The translations under genes were made by a program, and so were the position numbers. 64,000 nucleotides of DNA from contig JAAEYW010000015.1 of the NCBI GenBank assembly GCA_018223185.1, positions 29,119 through 93,118 on the forward strand, read 5' to 3'. Shown here piece after piece: positions 1-8,544 of the stretch; the first letter of the stretch is position 1; the number at the start of each line of letters is the position of its first letter. The stretch is from Oceanospirillales bacterium (GTDB lineage Bacteria > Pseudomonadota > Gammaproteobacteria > Pseudomonadales > Balneatricaceae). The notes beneath the pieces were generated by a model. That model was not told the DNA's origin and did no database searches. It saw only the letters and a list, made by a program, of their open reading frames with translations.

Positions 1-806
1 GTCAGTGTAAGAAAGTTTTTGCCGGCAATATTGGCATTCGGATGGATCAGCATATTGGTGCTGGCATCAAATACAAACAGGTAGCCGGTAGAGGCAATTT
101 TTATCTCTTTTATCCCTTCACGCAGTTCAATCAGGGCCTCACTGCGGATACGTTCGATATCGGCATCCAGATCATCCAGATAAACCCCCGAACCAATAAC
201 AAAGCCTTTTTGCGGGAAGTTTTTAACAAAGGATACCTTGTCCAGCGGCTTCTCAGAGTCGAGTCGGTTCCATTTATACTGATAGAAACCCTCTCCCTGG
301 CTCAGCGCCAGATCGATCACCGCACGAACCGCTGTACCGCCATCGTTGGTTTGAACTGTCGCCGTGTCTTTGCCCTGATAGCGCGGGTCGGGATGGGACA
401 GCAGAATACCGTTCTGGTCGGCGATCCAGATATAGTCATTCTCGCCATATTTAAAACTTCTCAGCTGCTCAAATGCTACCTGACGAGCCTGGCTTTCACT
501 GAGACCGTTGTGGCGTGCTTCAGTGACGGCGCTCTCGAAAAAGGAGTCGGCCAGATCAACCACGGTGCGCAGACGCTTCTTGTGGGATTCAAGCGCCTGG
601 CTGCGGTATTTTTTTGTATCTGCGTACATTTTATTGGCGAGGGAAAATACGCTGTTCAGTGCAATGGCGCTGGAGTTTCGTTCAATCTCGAATACCTTCT
701 TCTTGATCACCGGTACCGAATAAAAGTACACCGTGACAAATATCATCGAGATGATTATCAGCAGGGTAACGAAGAAGCGTTGCATGAGTTTCGATCTGAA
801 AAGCAT
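1..806 (-). CDS. Membrane sensor with periplasmic Cache domain (C-terminus missing)
   Basis: The frame is open from an ATG at 806 to the left edge, so about 268 N-terminal residues are visible and the C-terminal output domain is outside the window. Residues about 9-30 form one hydrophobic membrane anchor (RFFVTLLIIISMIFVTVYF). A periplasmic sensor region follows, with Cache_2/single-Cache hallmarks (NDYIWIADQNG, LLSHPDPRYQGKD, GFVIGSGVYLDD) and then the start of a second similar stretch (GYLFVFDASTNMLIHPN). This architecture is typical of methyl-accepting chemotaxis proteins, diguanylate cyclases and histidine kinases that sense small carboxylates. Which of these it is cannot be told here. 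The start is uncertain: a second in-frame ATG lies at 785, and neither has a strong ribosome binding site. Confidence 0.8.
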   Translation of the reverse strand, partial: MLFRSKLMQRFFVTLLIIISMIFVTVYFYSVPVIKKKVFEIERNSSAIALNSVFSLANKMYADTKKYRSQALESHKKRLRTVVDLADSFFESAVTEARHNGLSESQARQVAFEQLRSFKYGENDYIWIADQNGILLSHPDPRYQGKDTATVQTNDGGTAVRAVIDLALSQGEGFYQYKWNRLDSEKPLDKVSFVKNFPQKGFVIGSGVYLDDLDADIERIRSEALIELREGIKEIKIASTGYLFVFDASTNMLIHPNANIAGKNFLTL

Positions 807-1009
807 AGTGCTGTCGTCTTGTAGCGTATTGTTTTTGTTGTGCTGTCATTCTATAGGAAATATGAGTCTGTCAAACCGGTTGTTACATTTCGTCAGATTT
901 CAGACAAATTGAGGTAATGATTATGAGCTCTAATGTGGATTAAACACAGAACAAATACTGTGACGTATAACAATAAAAACTGACTACCTAAAGTCAGAAG
1001 AGAGTAAAG

Positions 1010-1144
1010 ATGCCTTCTCTTTATCCGCATGATTATTTCACTGCCGCACTGAACCGTTATGGCTCGGCGACGGTACTCTGCTGCTGGTTAATCTTCCTGA
1101 GTTTTCGCACCGTTAATCCCACCTGTTGTAATGATAACGACTGA
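1010..1144 (+). CDS. Possible 44-residue small membrane protein
   Basis: This short ORF lies in the 460 bp gap between the Cache sensor and the acyl-CoA ligase. Its ATG follows a reasonable ribosome binding site (GAAGAGAG, about 5 bp spacer). The product has one hydrophobic stretch (VLCCWLIFLSF) and four cysteines (two CC pairs). I recognise no family. It could be a leader peptide or chance. The rest of the gap, up to 1268, shows no further gene. Confidence 0.25.
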   Translation: MPSLYPHDYFTAALNRYGSATVLCCWLIFLSFRTVNPTCCNDND

Positions 1145-1268
1145 AGTGCTGACTGCCAGATTTAACCGGAATGCGCCCGTTCAGGGGCTTTAATGGAATT
1201 CTATTTCAGATTGACTGGCCGGGCTTAACTACTGAGCTACCGGTCGAAAACAGGTACAGGAAAATACA

Positions 1269-2903
1269 ATGTCAGAACATCATAATGTTTATAACCAGTC
1301 CCTTGATCAGAATCAGGCAAACTTTATGGCACTTACGCCGCTGAGTTTTCTTGAGCGCAGCGCTAAGGTCTACCCGCAGCGTATTGCGACGGTGCACGGC
1401 ACGGTTCGCCGAACCTGGGCTGAAACCTATCAGCGTTGCTGCCAGCTGGCCAGTGCCCTGGTGAAGCGGGGGATCGGCAGAGGAGATACCGTATCAATCA
1501 TTGCACCTAACCTGCCGGAACATTTCGAATCTCATTTTGGCGTACCGATGAGTGGCGCTGTTCTGAACTCCATTAATACCCGGCTGGATGCAGAAGCGAT
1601 TGCGTTTGTATTGCAGCATGCGGAATCCAGGGTGCTGATTACTGAGCGTGAATTTTCCGCTGTGGTGCGTAAAGCCCTGAAAATGATCGGTAAAAAAATT
1701 CTGGTGATCGATATTGATGATCCGACCTATGCTGAAGGCGAGCTGATTGGTGATCTGACGTACGATGCTTTTCTGTCCGAAGGTGATGCTTCTTTTGTCG
1801 GTGTAAAACCTTCAGATGAGTGGGATGCAATTACCCTCAACTACACCTCCGGTACCACCGGAGATCCGAAAGGGGTGGTTTATCATCATCGCGGCGCTTA
1901 CCTGAATGCGGTGAGTAATATCGTTTCCTGGGATATGGGCCAGCACCCGGTATATCTGTGGACACTGCCGATGTTCCACTGTAATGGCTGGTGTTTCCCC
2001 TGGTCGATTGCGGCTGCTGCGGGCACCAGTGTCAGTCTGCGACATGTCCGTGCCGATATGATCTTTGAACAGATAAAAGAGCAGAAAGTGAACCACTTCT
2101 GTGGCGCACCTATCGTGTTGAATATGCTCAACTCTGCACCGCAGGCGATGAAAGAGGGGATCGATCATCAGGTCAAGGTCATGACTGCGGGCGCAGCGCC
2201 ACCCGCTTCAGTTATTCAGGGTATGGAGGAGCTTGGCTTCAGGGTGACGCATGTTTATGGTCTCACTGAAACCTATGGCCCCTCAGTGGTCTGTGCCTGG
2301 CATGAAGAGTGGGATGCGTATGACGAAGAGAAAAAGTCCCGTCTGAAATCCCGTCAGGGAGTGCGTGCACCGATGCTGGACGGGTTGATGGTCGCGCATC
2401 CGGATACACTGGAACCTGTACCGCAGGATGGTGAAACCATTGGCGAGATCTTTATGCAGGGCAACCTGGTGATGAAAGGTTATCTGAAGAACCCATCTAC
2501 CACTGATGAAGCGTTTAAGGGCGGGTGGTTTCATTCCGGCGATCTGGCGGTGTGGCATGCTGATGGCTATATCGAGATAAAGGACCGTTCCAAGGATGTG
2601 ATCATCTCCGGTGGTGAAAATATCTCCAGTATCGAGGTTGAAGATGTGCTCTACCGTCATCCTAAAATTCAGGATGCGGCAGTGGTAGCCCGGCCGGATG
2701 AGAAATGGGGTGAAACGCCCTGTGCGTTTATAACCACCACCGAGGGCGAAACGGTGACGGAGCAGGAGATTATCGATTTCTGCCGGGCCAACATGGCGCA
2801 CTTTAAAACCCCTAAACGCGTGGTTGTGGGTGATCTGCCGAAAACCTCTACCGGTAAGATCCAGAAGTTTATTCTGCGCCAGAAGGCTAAAGAGCTGGAA
2901 TGA
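1269..2903 (+). CDS. Acyl-CoA synthetase (AMP-forming fatty-acid/alkanoate-CoA ligase)
   Basis: The 544-residue product belongs to the ANL (acyl-AMP ligase) superfamily. It activates a carboxylic acid to acyl-AMP and then acyl-CoA in the cytoplasm. The ATP-binding P-loop motif NYTSGTTGDPKG is at about 191-202, YGLTETYGP follows near residue 335, the hinge segment SGDLAVWHADGYIEIKDRSKD is in the last quarter, and the catalytic lysine motif KTSTGKIQK is near the C-terminus. The length and the N-terminal style (TPLSFLERSAKVYP) resemble medium-chain or DmdB-type (methylmercaptopropionate) ligases. It lies in the same locus as ETF, an acyl-CoA dehydrogenase and ETF:quinone oxidoreductase, so it probably supplies the acyl-CoA oxidised there. 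The ATG follows CAGGAAAATACA. The substrate cannot be read from sequence. Confidence 0.93.
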   Translation: MSEHHNVYNQSLDQNQANFMALTPLSFLERSAKVYPQRIATVHGTVRRTWAETYQRCCQLASALVKRGIGRGDTVSIIAPNLPEHFESHFGVPMSGAVLNSINTRLDAEAIAFVLQHAESRVLITEREFSAVVRKALKMIGKKILVIDIDDPTYAEGELIGDLTYDAFLSEGDASFVGVKPSDEWDAITLNYTSGTTGDPKGVVYHHRGAYLNAVSNIVSWDMGQHPVYLWTLPMFHCNGWCFPWSIAAAAGTSVSLRHVRADMIFEQIKEQKVNHFCGAPIVLNMLNSAPQAMKEGIDHQVKVMTAGAAPPASVIQGMEELGFRVTHVYGLTETYGPSVVCAWHEEWDAYDEEKKSRLKSRQGVRAPMLDGLMVAHPDTLEPVPQDGETIGEIFMQGNLVMKGYLKNPSTTDEAFKGGWFHSGDLAVWHADGYIEIKDRSKDVIISGGENISSIEVEDVLYRHPKIQDAAVVARPDEKWGETPCAFITTTEGETVTEQEIIDFCRANMAHFKTPKRVVVGDLPKTSTGKIQKFILRQKAKELE

Positions 2904-2972
2904 GTCTACGCTGGTAACCTGTGCGGAGGAGAGTGTCTTCTCCGCAGCTCAATGTCAGACGGAAAAATAATA

Positions 2973-3512
2973 ATGAAGATCACCGTAATACTGACACCCG
3001 AAGCCTCAGAGGGTGATAAGCCCGCTCTGGGGAATCAGGCGCAGGAAAGTATCAGAGAAGCGTTAAAGCTGAAACTGAGTGGCCATGCTCAAGAGATCGT
3101 AGTTGTCTCAATCGGACAGCCTTTAAGTGAGACTCAGCGCGTCAGACTGTTGCTGCAGGGCGTTGACTCTACGCTGTTCCGGGCCTGTGATCGCTGTCCT
3201 GGCGTTATGGAACTGGCTGAGCAACTGATCGGAATAATCCATAGAGAATCCCCCGATCTCATGTTTATAAGTCGGGGTGATAATGATCGTCAGAGTCAGC
3301 TGGGGAATATGCTGGCCGAGTTGCTGGCGTTTCGCCTGTCTCAGTCTGATCCGGTCAAAGGTCAGCTTTATCGCACCCTGGTGATTCGTGAAATTGGTAG
3401 TGGAATGCACACTGTCAGGGTGTCGCTGTTACCGTCAGAGTCTGAAGATCTCAGCTGTTTCGGGGGCGAAAAAGAGTTTGGTTTCGATAACAGTCTGGTT
3501 ATTCCGGGATAA
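2973..3512 (+). CDS. Degenerate/divergent EtfB-like protein
   Basis: The product has 179 residues from ATG 2973; an upstream ATG at 2952 adds seven residues. I prefer 2973 because MKITVILTP aligns with the EtfB start MKILVPVKR. Collinear similarity to the intact EtfB at 5061-5810 continues: EIVVVSIGQPLSETQRVRLLLQGVD matches [25 protein letters not shown], and DLMFISRGDNDRQSQLGNMLAELL matches [25 protein letters not shown]. The protein stops before the C-terminal third of EtfB, and many conserved residues are replaced. It sits 69 bp after the acyl-CoA ligase and ends before a terminator. It may be a decaying paralogue or an adapted regulatory or redox partner. It is unlikely to be a working EtfB. 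Confidence 0.6.
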   Translation: MKITVILTPEASEGDKPALGNQAQESIREALKLKLSGHAQEIVVVSIGQPLSETQRVRLLLQGVDSTLFRACDRCPGVMELAEQLIGIIHRESPDLMFISRGDNDRQSQLGNMLAELLAFRLSQSDPVKGQLYRTLVIREIGSGMHTVRVSLLPSESEDLSCFGGEKEFGFDNSLVIPG

Positions 3513-3641
3513 AAACAGTTTCTGCGCTACTGCGGGATCTCTCCTGCGGGGGCGGAGGCTGGCAGATTTGAAAAGACTTAATTGTGGAGTAGCACCATCT
3601 GATGTGATGCCCTGCTATGCAGAATAGCATCAGACTTTTTG

Positions 3642-3668
3642 GGCTCTGAAAGGGGCCTTTTTTTTTAT
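3642..3668 (+). terminator. Rho-independent terminator after the ligase/EtfB-like pair
   Basis: Stem GGCTCT / GGGGCC (with G-T pairs), GAAA loop, followed by an unbroken T run. It lies about 130 bp after the EtfB-like stop codon. Confidence 0.65.
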
Positions 3669-3682
3669 AATTTTATTAACAG

Positions 3683-3717
3683 ATAAAAAAAACCGGTCTC
3701 TGTTAGACAGGACCGGC
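3683..3717 (-). terminator. Terminator of the AraC-family gene
   Basis: Read on the minus strand, the arms GCCGGTC and GACCGGT are followed directly by eight T. It is downstream of the araC-type gene ending at 3857 and converges with the plus-strand terminator just before it. Confidence 0.7.
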
Positions 3718-3856
3718 GAAAGCATATGGCTCTAAGGGCACGAGCCAATGAGTAAACAAGTAACTCAGGGACCACCATTATGGCGTCTTACCCTGTTGTT
3801 GACGATAGCCTGAGCAGTCAGTCTTTTGATCTAATCGGACATATGGTGGGGCAGCC

Positions 3857-4867
3857 TCAGCCTTTTGATTTTCGGTAGGTGCTGGGGGAAATGCCGGTCC
3901 AGTGTTTGAATGCCCGGGTAAACGCCGCGGCTTCGGCAAAGCCGAGGAGTCTGGCGATTTTGGAGATAGGCAGATTGGGCTGGCTGAGCAGATGAATCGC
4001 TTCATCCCGGCGAACACCGTCCTTGATCTCCTGAAAGCTGGTGCCTTCTTCGTCGAGTTTACGGCGCAGGGTCCGGGAGGTGGTATGCAGCTGATTGGCG
4101 ATATCTTCCATGCTGGTGTCGACCATCGATTCGGCGTTTTCGAGGTAGTCCATCACCTTGCGGGTGTAAACGGGGTAATAGGATTGTCGTTTAAACCAGT
4201 CCAGCGGAGCGCGCCTTAGATAGCTGCTAAGATTTTGCAGTGTCTGTACCACTGGCGCGCTCATGATGCTCCGGTCAAAGGTCAGACTGTTGTGGGGCTG
4301 GTCGAATACAGTGGGGCAGGGAAACATTAACCGGTACTCTTCAAAGTGTGCCGGTTTCGAATGCTGAAAGCCGACCTGTTTCAGCGGGATTCGCTGGCCA
4401 ATCAGCCAACTGGGAAAGCGGTGCCACAATAGCATCAGAAAATCGATCAGGGCGTGGTCCGGGTCTTTTTCCGGATGAGTCAGGTCCAGGGTGAAAATAA
4501 CCCGGTCCCCCTCTTCGGTGATGGTCATATGGGATGCCGGTACCAGCAGGTTATAAAAATGGGCCGCCTGAGTGAAAACCTGCTGCAGATCGGTGCAATG
4601 GATCACCATGCGGCACATCAGCGCGAATATGCCGAAACGACAGGGCGGGCTGGCAAGGCCGAGATAGTCATCATCGCTATGGCGCAGGATCGATTGCACC
4701 AGCCGGCTCAGCTGCATCGGGGTGATACGGACTTCCTGGTTTCTGAGCAGTTCACTGTTGAGCCCGGCTTCCCGTAACAGTTGCTGTTCATTAAGTCCGT
4801 TCAGCCGTGCGCCGTTGAGCATCGCATTGGCAAAGTGGATCGAGATTGAGTGATGGTTATAGCTCAT
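3857..4867 (-). CDS. AraC-family transcriptional regulator
   Basis: The 336-residue protein has an N-terminal arabinose-binding-like sensor domain of the OruR/ArgR-type subgroup (about residues 20-205). A C-terminal double helix-turn-helix AraC DNA-binding domain follows (about 232-333: SMEDIANQLHTTSRTLRRKL, then ISKIARLLGFAEAAAFTRAF). It is divergent from etfB and flanked by the ligase, so it probably activates acyl-CoA oxidation in response to its acid or acyl-CoA. A repeated element in the 190 bp divergent promoter (4915-4974) is a candidate binding site. The effector is unknown. Confidence 0.9.
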   Translation of the reverse strand: MSYNHHSISIHFANAMLNGARLNGLNEQQLLREAGLNSELLRNQEVRITPMQLSRLVQSILRHSDDDYLGLASPPCRFGIFALMCRMVIHCTDLQQVFTQAAHFYNLLVPASHMTITEEGDRVIFTLDLTHPEKDPDHALIDFLMLLWHRFPSWLIGQRIPLKQVGFQHSKPAHFEEYRLMFPCPTVFDQPHNSLTFDRSIMSAPVVQTLQNLSSYLRRAPLDWFKRQSYYPVYTRKVMDYLENAESMVDTSMEDIANQLHTTSRTLRRKLDEEGTSFQEIKDGVRRDEAIHLLSQPNLPISKIARLLGFAEAAAFTRAFKHWTGISPSTYRKSKG

Positions 4868-4914
4868 AACTGGGTACCAGAAGCATTAATGTGTTGTCCT
4901 ATAATGGAGCCGTT

Positions 4915-4974
4915 TGTCCGATAGTATCAGAAATATCCGAAATTAAATGCTTAATTGTGTCCGAAAATATCAAA
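4915..4974. promoter_or_regulatory. Direct repeats in the araC/etfB divergent promoter
   Basis: Two near-identical 17-mers, TGTCCGATAGTATCAGA at 4915 and TGTCCGAAAATATCAAA at 4958, lie 43 bp apart (about four helical turns) on the same strand. A partial third copy (ATATCCGAAAT-like) lies between them. Paired direct repeats on one helix face are the usual arrangement for AraC-family operators. Assignment to the adjacent regulator is inference. Confidence 0.5.
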
Positions 4975-5060
4975 CATAAGGCTTTTTTAGTTATTGTTGT
5001 CCTGGCTGGCAACAGGCAAACTAGGCTTTAATAAGAAACCGCAATCTAAAAGTGAGTGCT

Positions 5061-5810
5061 ATGAAGATACTTGTTCCGGTAAAACGTGTTATCGACTACA
5101 ACGTTAAAGTGCGGGTTAAGTCCGATAACAGTGATGTTGATCTGTCTAACGTGAAAATGGCAATGAATCCGTTCTGTGAAATCGCTGTAGAAGAAGCGGT
5201 TCGCCTGAAAGAGGCGGGTATCGCAAGTGAGATTATTGCAGTCTCTATCGGCGATAAGGCCTGCCAGGAACAGATCCGCACCGCTCTGGCACTGGGCGCT
5301 GATCGCGGCATTCAGATTGAAACCGAATCTGCACCTGATGCACTGTCTGCGGCCAAGTTACTGAAAGCCGTCGTTCAGCAAGAGCAGCCTCAACTGATCA
5401 TCATGGGTAAGCAATCAATCGATTCCGATAACAACCAGACCGGCCAGATGCTGGCGGCGCTGCTGGATTATCCTCAGGCAACCTTTGCCTCTGAAGTTAA
5501 AGTGGAAGGCGATAAGGTACAGGTGACCCGTGAAGTGGACGGTGGTTTGCAGACTCTGGAACTGGATCTGCCGGCAGTCATCACCACTGACCTGCGTCTC
5601 AACGAGCCCCGTTACGCTTCCCTGCCCAACATCATGAAAGCCAAGCGTAAACCGCTGGACGTTAAGGCGCCGGCTGATCTGGGTGTTGAAGTTGGCAACA
5701 AAGTGACACTGGTTGCAGTTAACCCACCGGCAGAGCGTCAGGCGGGTATCAAGGTGGCATCAGTGAGCGAGCTGGTGGATAAGCTGAAAAACGAAGCAAA
5801 AGTAGTTTGA
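5061..5810 (+). CDS. etfB: Electron transfer flavoprotein subunit beta
   Basis: With the ATG at 5061 the protein is 249 residues, the standard length for the mitochondrial/gammaproteobacterial-type EtfB. The frame also opens at a GTG (5052), which I reject because [20 protein letters not shown] is the family N-terminus. Visible signatures are [36 protein letters not shown] (AMP/FAD domain contact) and [22 protein letters not shown], the recognition-loop region that docks on dehydrogenases. With EtfA it forms the soluble FAD/AMP heterodimer that carries electrons from acyl-CoA dehydrogenases to ETF:quinone oxidoreductase. It is first in a four-gene operon. Confidence 0.97.
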   Translation: MKILVPVKRVIDYNVKVRVKSDNSDVDLSNVKMAMNPFCEIAVEEAVRLKEAGIASEIIAVSIGDKACQEQIRTALALGADRGIQIETESAPDALSAAKLLKAVVQQEQPQLIIMGKQSIDSDNNQTGQMLAALLDYPQATFASEVKVEGDKVQVTREVDGGLQTLELDLPAVITTDLRLNEPRYASLPNIMKAKRKPLDVKAPADLGVEVGNKVTLVAVNPPAERQAGIKVASVSELVDKLKNEAKVV

Positions 5811-5821
5811 GGAGCGGGCAG

Positions 5822-6751
5822 ATGACAATTCTGGTAATAGCTGAACATGATAACCAGGCACTTAAGCCTGCAACCCTGAATACCCTGGCTGCTGCACAGC
5901 AGATCGGTGGTGAAATTGAACTGCTGGTGGCGGGTCATAACTGTCAGGCGGTTGCCGACGCAGCAGCAGCGATCCCCTCTGTCGCTAAAGTGTTGCTGGC
6001 AGATAATGCTGCCTACGAGCATCAGCTGGCGGAAAATATTGCCAAGCTGATCGTTGCACTGGTCAGCGGCCACAGCCACATTCTGGCGCCGGCTACCACC
6101 AGTGGTAAGAACTACCTGCCACGGGTTGCTGCACTGCTGGATGTCAATCAGCTGTCTGACGTGATCGCGGTTGAAGCTGCCGATACTTTCCAGCGCCCAA
6201 TCTATGCAGGCAATGCTATCGCGACAGTGAAAACTGACGATGCAGTTAAACTGCTGACCATCCGTGGCACTGCGTTTGATGCGGTTGTTGCTGAGGGTGG
6301 CAGCGCAGCAATTGAAGCGGTTTCTGAGGTGTGTGATGCCGGAAACTCACGTTTTGTCGGTGAAGAACTGGCGAAATCAGACCGTCCTGAGCTGACCGCT
6401 GCATCGGTTATCGTGTCCGGTGGCCGGGGTATGGGTAACGGTGAAAACTTCGACATGCTTTACAGTCTGGCAGATAAGCTGGGCGCGGCGGTTGGCGCAT
6501 CCCGTGCGGCGGTTGACGCAGGTTTTGTACCGAATGATATGCAGGTGGGTCAGACCGGTAAGGTCGTTGCCCCGGATCTGTATATCGCCGTGGGTATCTC
6601 CGGTGCGATTCAGCATCTGGCAGGAATGAAAGATTCTAAGGTCATTGTGGCCATCAATAAGGATGAAGAAGCGCCAATCTTCTCCGTTGCTGACTATGGA
6701 CTGGTAGCCGATCTGTTTGATGCGGTTCCGGAACTGTCTGGCCAGATCTAA
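5822..6751 (+). CDS. etfA: Electron transfer flavoprotein subunit alpha
   Basis: The protein has 309 residues from the ATG at 5822, which follows GGAG at 5811-5814, 11 bp after the etfB stop codon. A TTG at 5807 in the same frame is rejected. The C-terminal FAD-binding half shows [27 protein letters not shown], then [19 protein letters not shown] and [21 protein letters not shown], the classical EtfA signature. It forms the heterodimer with EtfB, and the pair is translated from one transcript. Confidence 0.97.
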   Translation: MTILVIAEHDNQALKPATLNTLAAAQQIGGEIELLVAGHNCQAVADAAAAIPSVAKVLLADNAAYEHQLAENIAKLIVALVSGHSHILAPATTSGKNYLPRVAALLDVNQLSDVIAVEAADTFQRPIYAGNAIATVKTDDAVKLLTIRGTAFDAVVAEGGSAAIEAVSEVCDAGNSRFVGEELAKSDRPELTAASVIVSGGRGMGNGENFDMLYSLADKLGAAVGASRAAVDAGFVPNDMQVGQTGKVVAPDLYIAVGISGAIQHLAGMKDSKVIVAINKDEEAPIFSVADYGLVADLFDAVPELSGQI

Positions 6752-6774
6752 AAACTACATTACAGGTAAAGACC

Positions 6775-8520
6775 ATGAGTGACTATAAGCACCCCCTTAC
6801 AGATGCCGAGTTTGTTCTGAATGAACTGGTACAGTTCGACCAGCTGTGCGCTGACGCCGGACTGGAAGATATCAACAGCGAGCTGGCATCGGTTATTCTC
6901 ACCGAAGCGGGCAAGCTGGGCTCCGGCATGCTGGCCCCGCTGAACCGTACCGGTGATCTGAATCACCCGGTGCTGGGCGAAAACGGTGTACAGCAGACCG
7001 AAGGCTTTTCAGAAGCCTATAAAGAGTATGTTGAGGGGGGCTGGGCTACGCTGACGGCTGCAGAGGAGTTTGGTGGACAGAATCTGCCTAACGTGCTCGG
7101 CACTGCAGTTAATGAAGTATGGCAGACCGCTAACCTGGCGTTTGCGCTCTGTCCTCTGCTGAGTCAGGGGGCGATTGAATCAATCAGTCACCATGGTAGT
7201 GATGACCTGAAAGAACATTACCTGCCGAAACTGGTGAGTGGTGAGTGGACCGGTACCATGAACCTGACCGAATCCGATGCGGGTACTGATCTGGCTGCGG
7301 TGAAAACCAGAGCGGTTCGCAATGGTGATCACTACCTGATCACCGGCCAGAAGATCTTTATCACCTGGGGCGACCATCAGATGACGGATAATATTCTTCA
7401 TCTGGTGCTGGCTCGTCTGCCGGATGCGCCAGCGGGCGTGAAGGGTATCTCACTGTTTATCGTGCCTAAGTTCCTGCTGGATGAGAACGGCAACCCCGGT
7501 AAGCGTAACGATGCCTATGCGGTATCCCTGGAGCATAAACTGGGTATCCACGGCAGCCCGACCTGCGTTATGAGCTTTGGCGATAACGGTGGTGCGGTCG
7601 GTTATCTGGTGGGCGAGGAAAACAAAGGTCTGGCGTATATGTTCACGATGATGAACCATGCGCGTCAGGGGGTTGGCCTGCAGGGGCTGGCAGTTTCCGA
7701 GGCGGCTTATCAGCATGCGCTGCAGTATGCCAAAGACCGTATTCAGGGCACTAATAAAGATGGTAGCCGCTTCCCGATTATTCGTTTCCCGGATGTTCGC
7801 CGTATGCTGATGACGATGAAGTCCGGCACCGAAGCGATGCGGGCGCTCTGTCTTGTGGCTGCGGCCGAAGCTGATCGTGGCAACACTGCCCGGGTTGAGC
7901 TGCTGACCCCGATCGTCAAAGGCTGGGTGACAGAGTTTGCGCAGGAACTTACTTACCTGGGCGTGCAGATTCATGGCGGGATGGGCTTTATTGAAGAGAC
8001 CGGTGCGGCACAGTTCTACCGTGATGCCCGGATTCTGACTATCTATGAAGGCACTACCGGTATTCAGGCACTGGATCTGGTGGGTCGTAAAACGCTGATG
8101 AACGGTGGTGAATCTCTGCAGGCACTGCTGGATGAGATGGCCGCTGACATCGCGCAGTTTGAATCTCTGGGGGGGCAGTTTACCCTCGCGGCACAACAGT
8201 GTCGTACATCACTCGATAATGGTATTGCCGCACGTCAGTGGTTGCTGGATAGTGCAGCGGATAAGAATGCACCGGGCAGTGCCAGCGTTAACTTTATGAT
8301 GCTGTTTGGTTTCCTCTGTGGTGGCTGGCTGATGGCTAAAAGTGCTATACAGGCGCAGGCAAAACTTGATGCCGGTGAAGGTAATTCAGAGTTTTTGCAA
8401 TCCAAGCTGGCAACCGTCCGGTTCTTCTGTGAACATATGCTGCCACGCACCCAGTCCTGTCTTGCTTCCGTGATGGCGGGCAGTGAAAGCATTATGCAAC
8501 TGGATGAAGAGCAGTTATAA
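6775..8520 (+). CDS. Acyl-CoA dehydrogenase with C-terminal extension (DmdC-like family)
   Basis: The 581-residue flavoenzyme is longer than ordinary 380-400 residue acyl-CoA dehydrogenases. It belongs to the long family with an extra C-terminal domain that includes 3-methylmercaptopropionyl-CoA dehydrogenase (DmdC). Motifs are GTMNLTESDAGTDLAAVKT (about 161-179), KIFITWGDH, HARQGVGLQGLAVSEAAYQ (about 294-312), GGMGFIEETGAAQFYRDARI and IYEGTTGIQ, whose Glu is the expected catalytic base. The start follows AGGTAAAG. It lies between etfA and ETF:quinone oxidoreductase, so electrons can pass directly to the respiratory quinone pool. The presence of a DmdB-like ligase nearby does not prove methylmercaptopropionate use, because close paralogues handle other acyl-CoAs. 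Confidence 0.93.
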   Translation: MSDYKHPLTDAEFVLNELVQFDQLCADAGLEDINSELASVILTEAGKLGSGMLAPLNRTGDLNHPVLGENGVQQTEGFSEAYKEYVEGGWATLTAAEEFGGQNLPNVLGTAVNEVWQTANLAFALCPLLSQGAIESISHHGSDDLKEHYLPKLVSGEWTGTMNLTESDAGTDLAAVKTRAVRNGDHYLITGQKIFITWGDHQMTDNILHLVLARLPDAPAGVKGISLFIVPKFLLDENGNPGKRNDAYAVSLEHKLGIHGSPTCVMSFGDNGGAVGYLVGEENKGLAYMFTMMNHARQGVGLQGLAVSEAAYQHALQYAKDRIQGTNKDGSRFPIIRFPDVRRMLMTMKSGTEAMRALCLVAAAEADRGNTARVELLTPIVKGWVTEFAQELTYLGVQIHGGMGFIEETGAAQFYRDARILTIYEGTTGIQALDLVGRKTLMNGGESLQALLDEMAADIAQFESLGGQFTLAAQQCRTSLDNGIAARQWLLDSAADKNAPGSASVNFMMLFGFLCGGWLMAKSAIQAQAKLDAGEGNSEFLQSKLATVRFFCEHMLPRTQSCLASVMAGSESIMQLDEEQL

Positions 8521-8544
8521 AACCGGTAACCGAGGATAAGAATA

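Noticed and set aside
42-824. 260-residue plus-strand frame
   Set aside because: It is the antisense of the Cache-sensor gene, which has a membrane anchor and domain motifs on the minus strand.
1269-8520. Dimethylsulfoniopropionate demethylation pathway (dmdB/dmdC)
   Set aside because: The ligase and dehydrogenase resemble DmdB and DmdC, but dmdA and dmdD are absent and near relatives use other acyl-CoAs, so only a family-level call is made.
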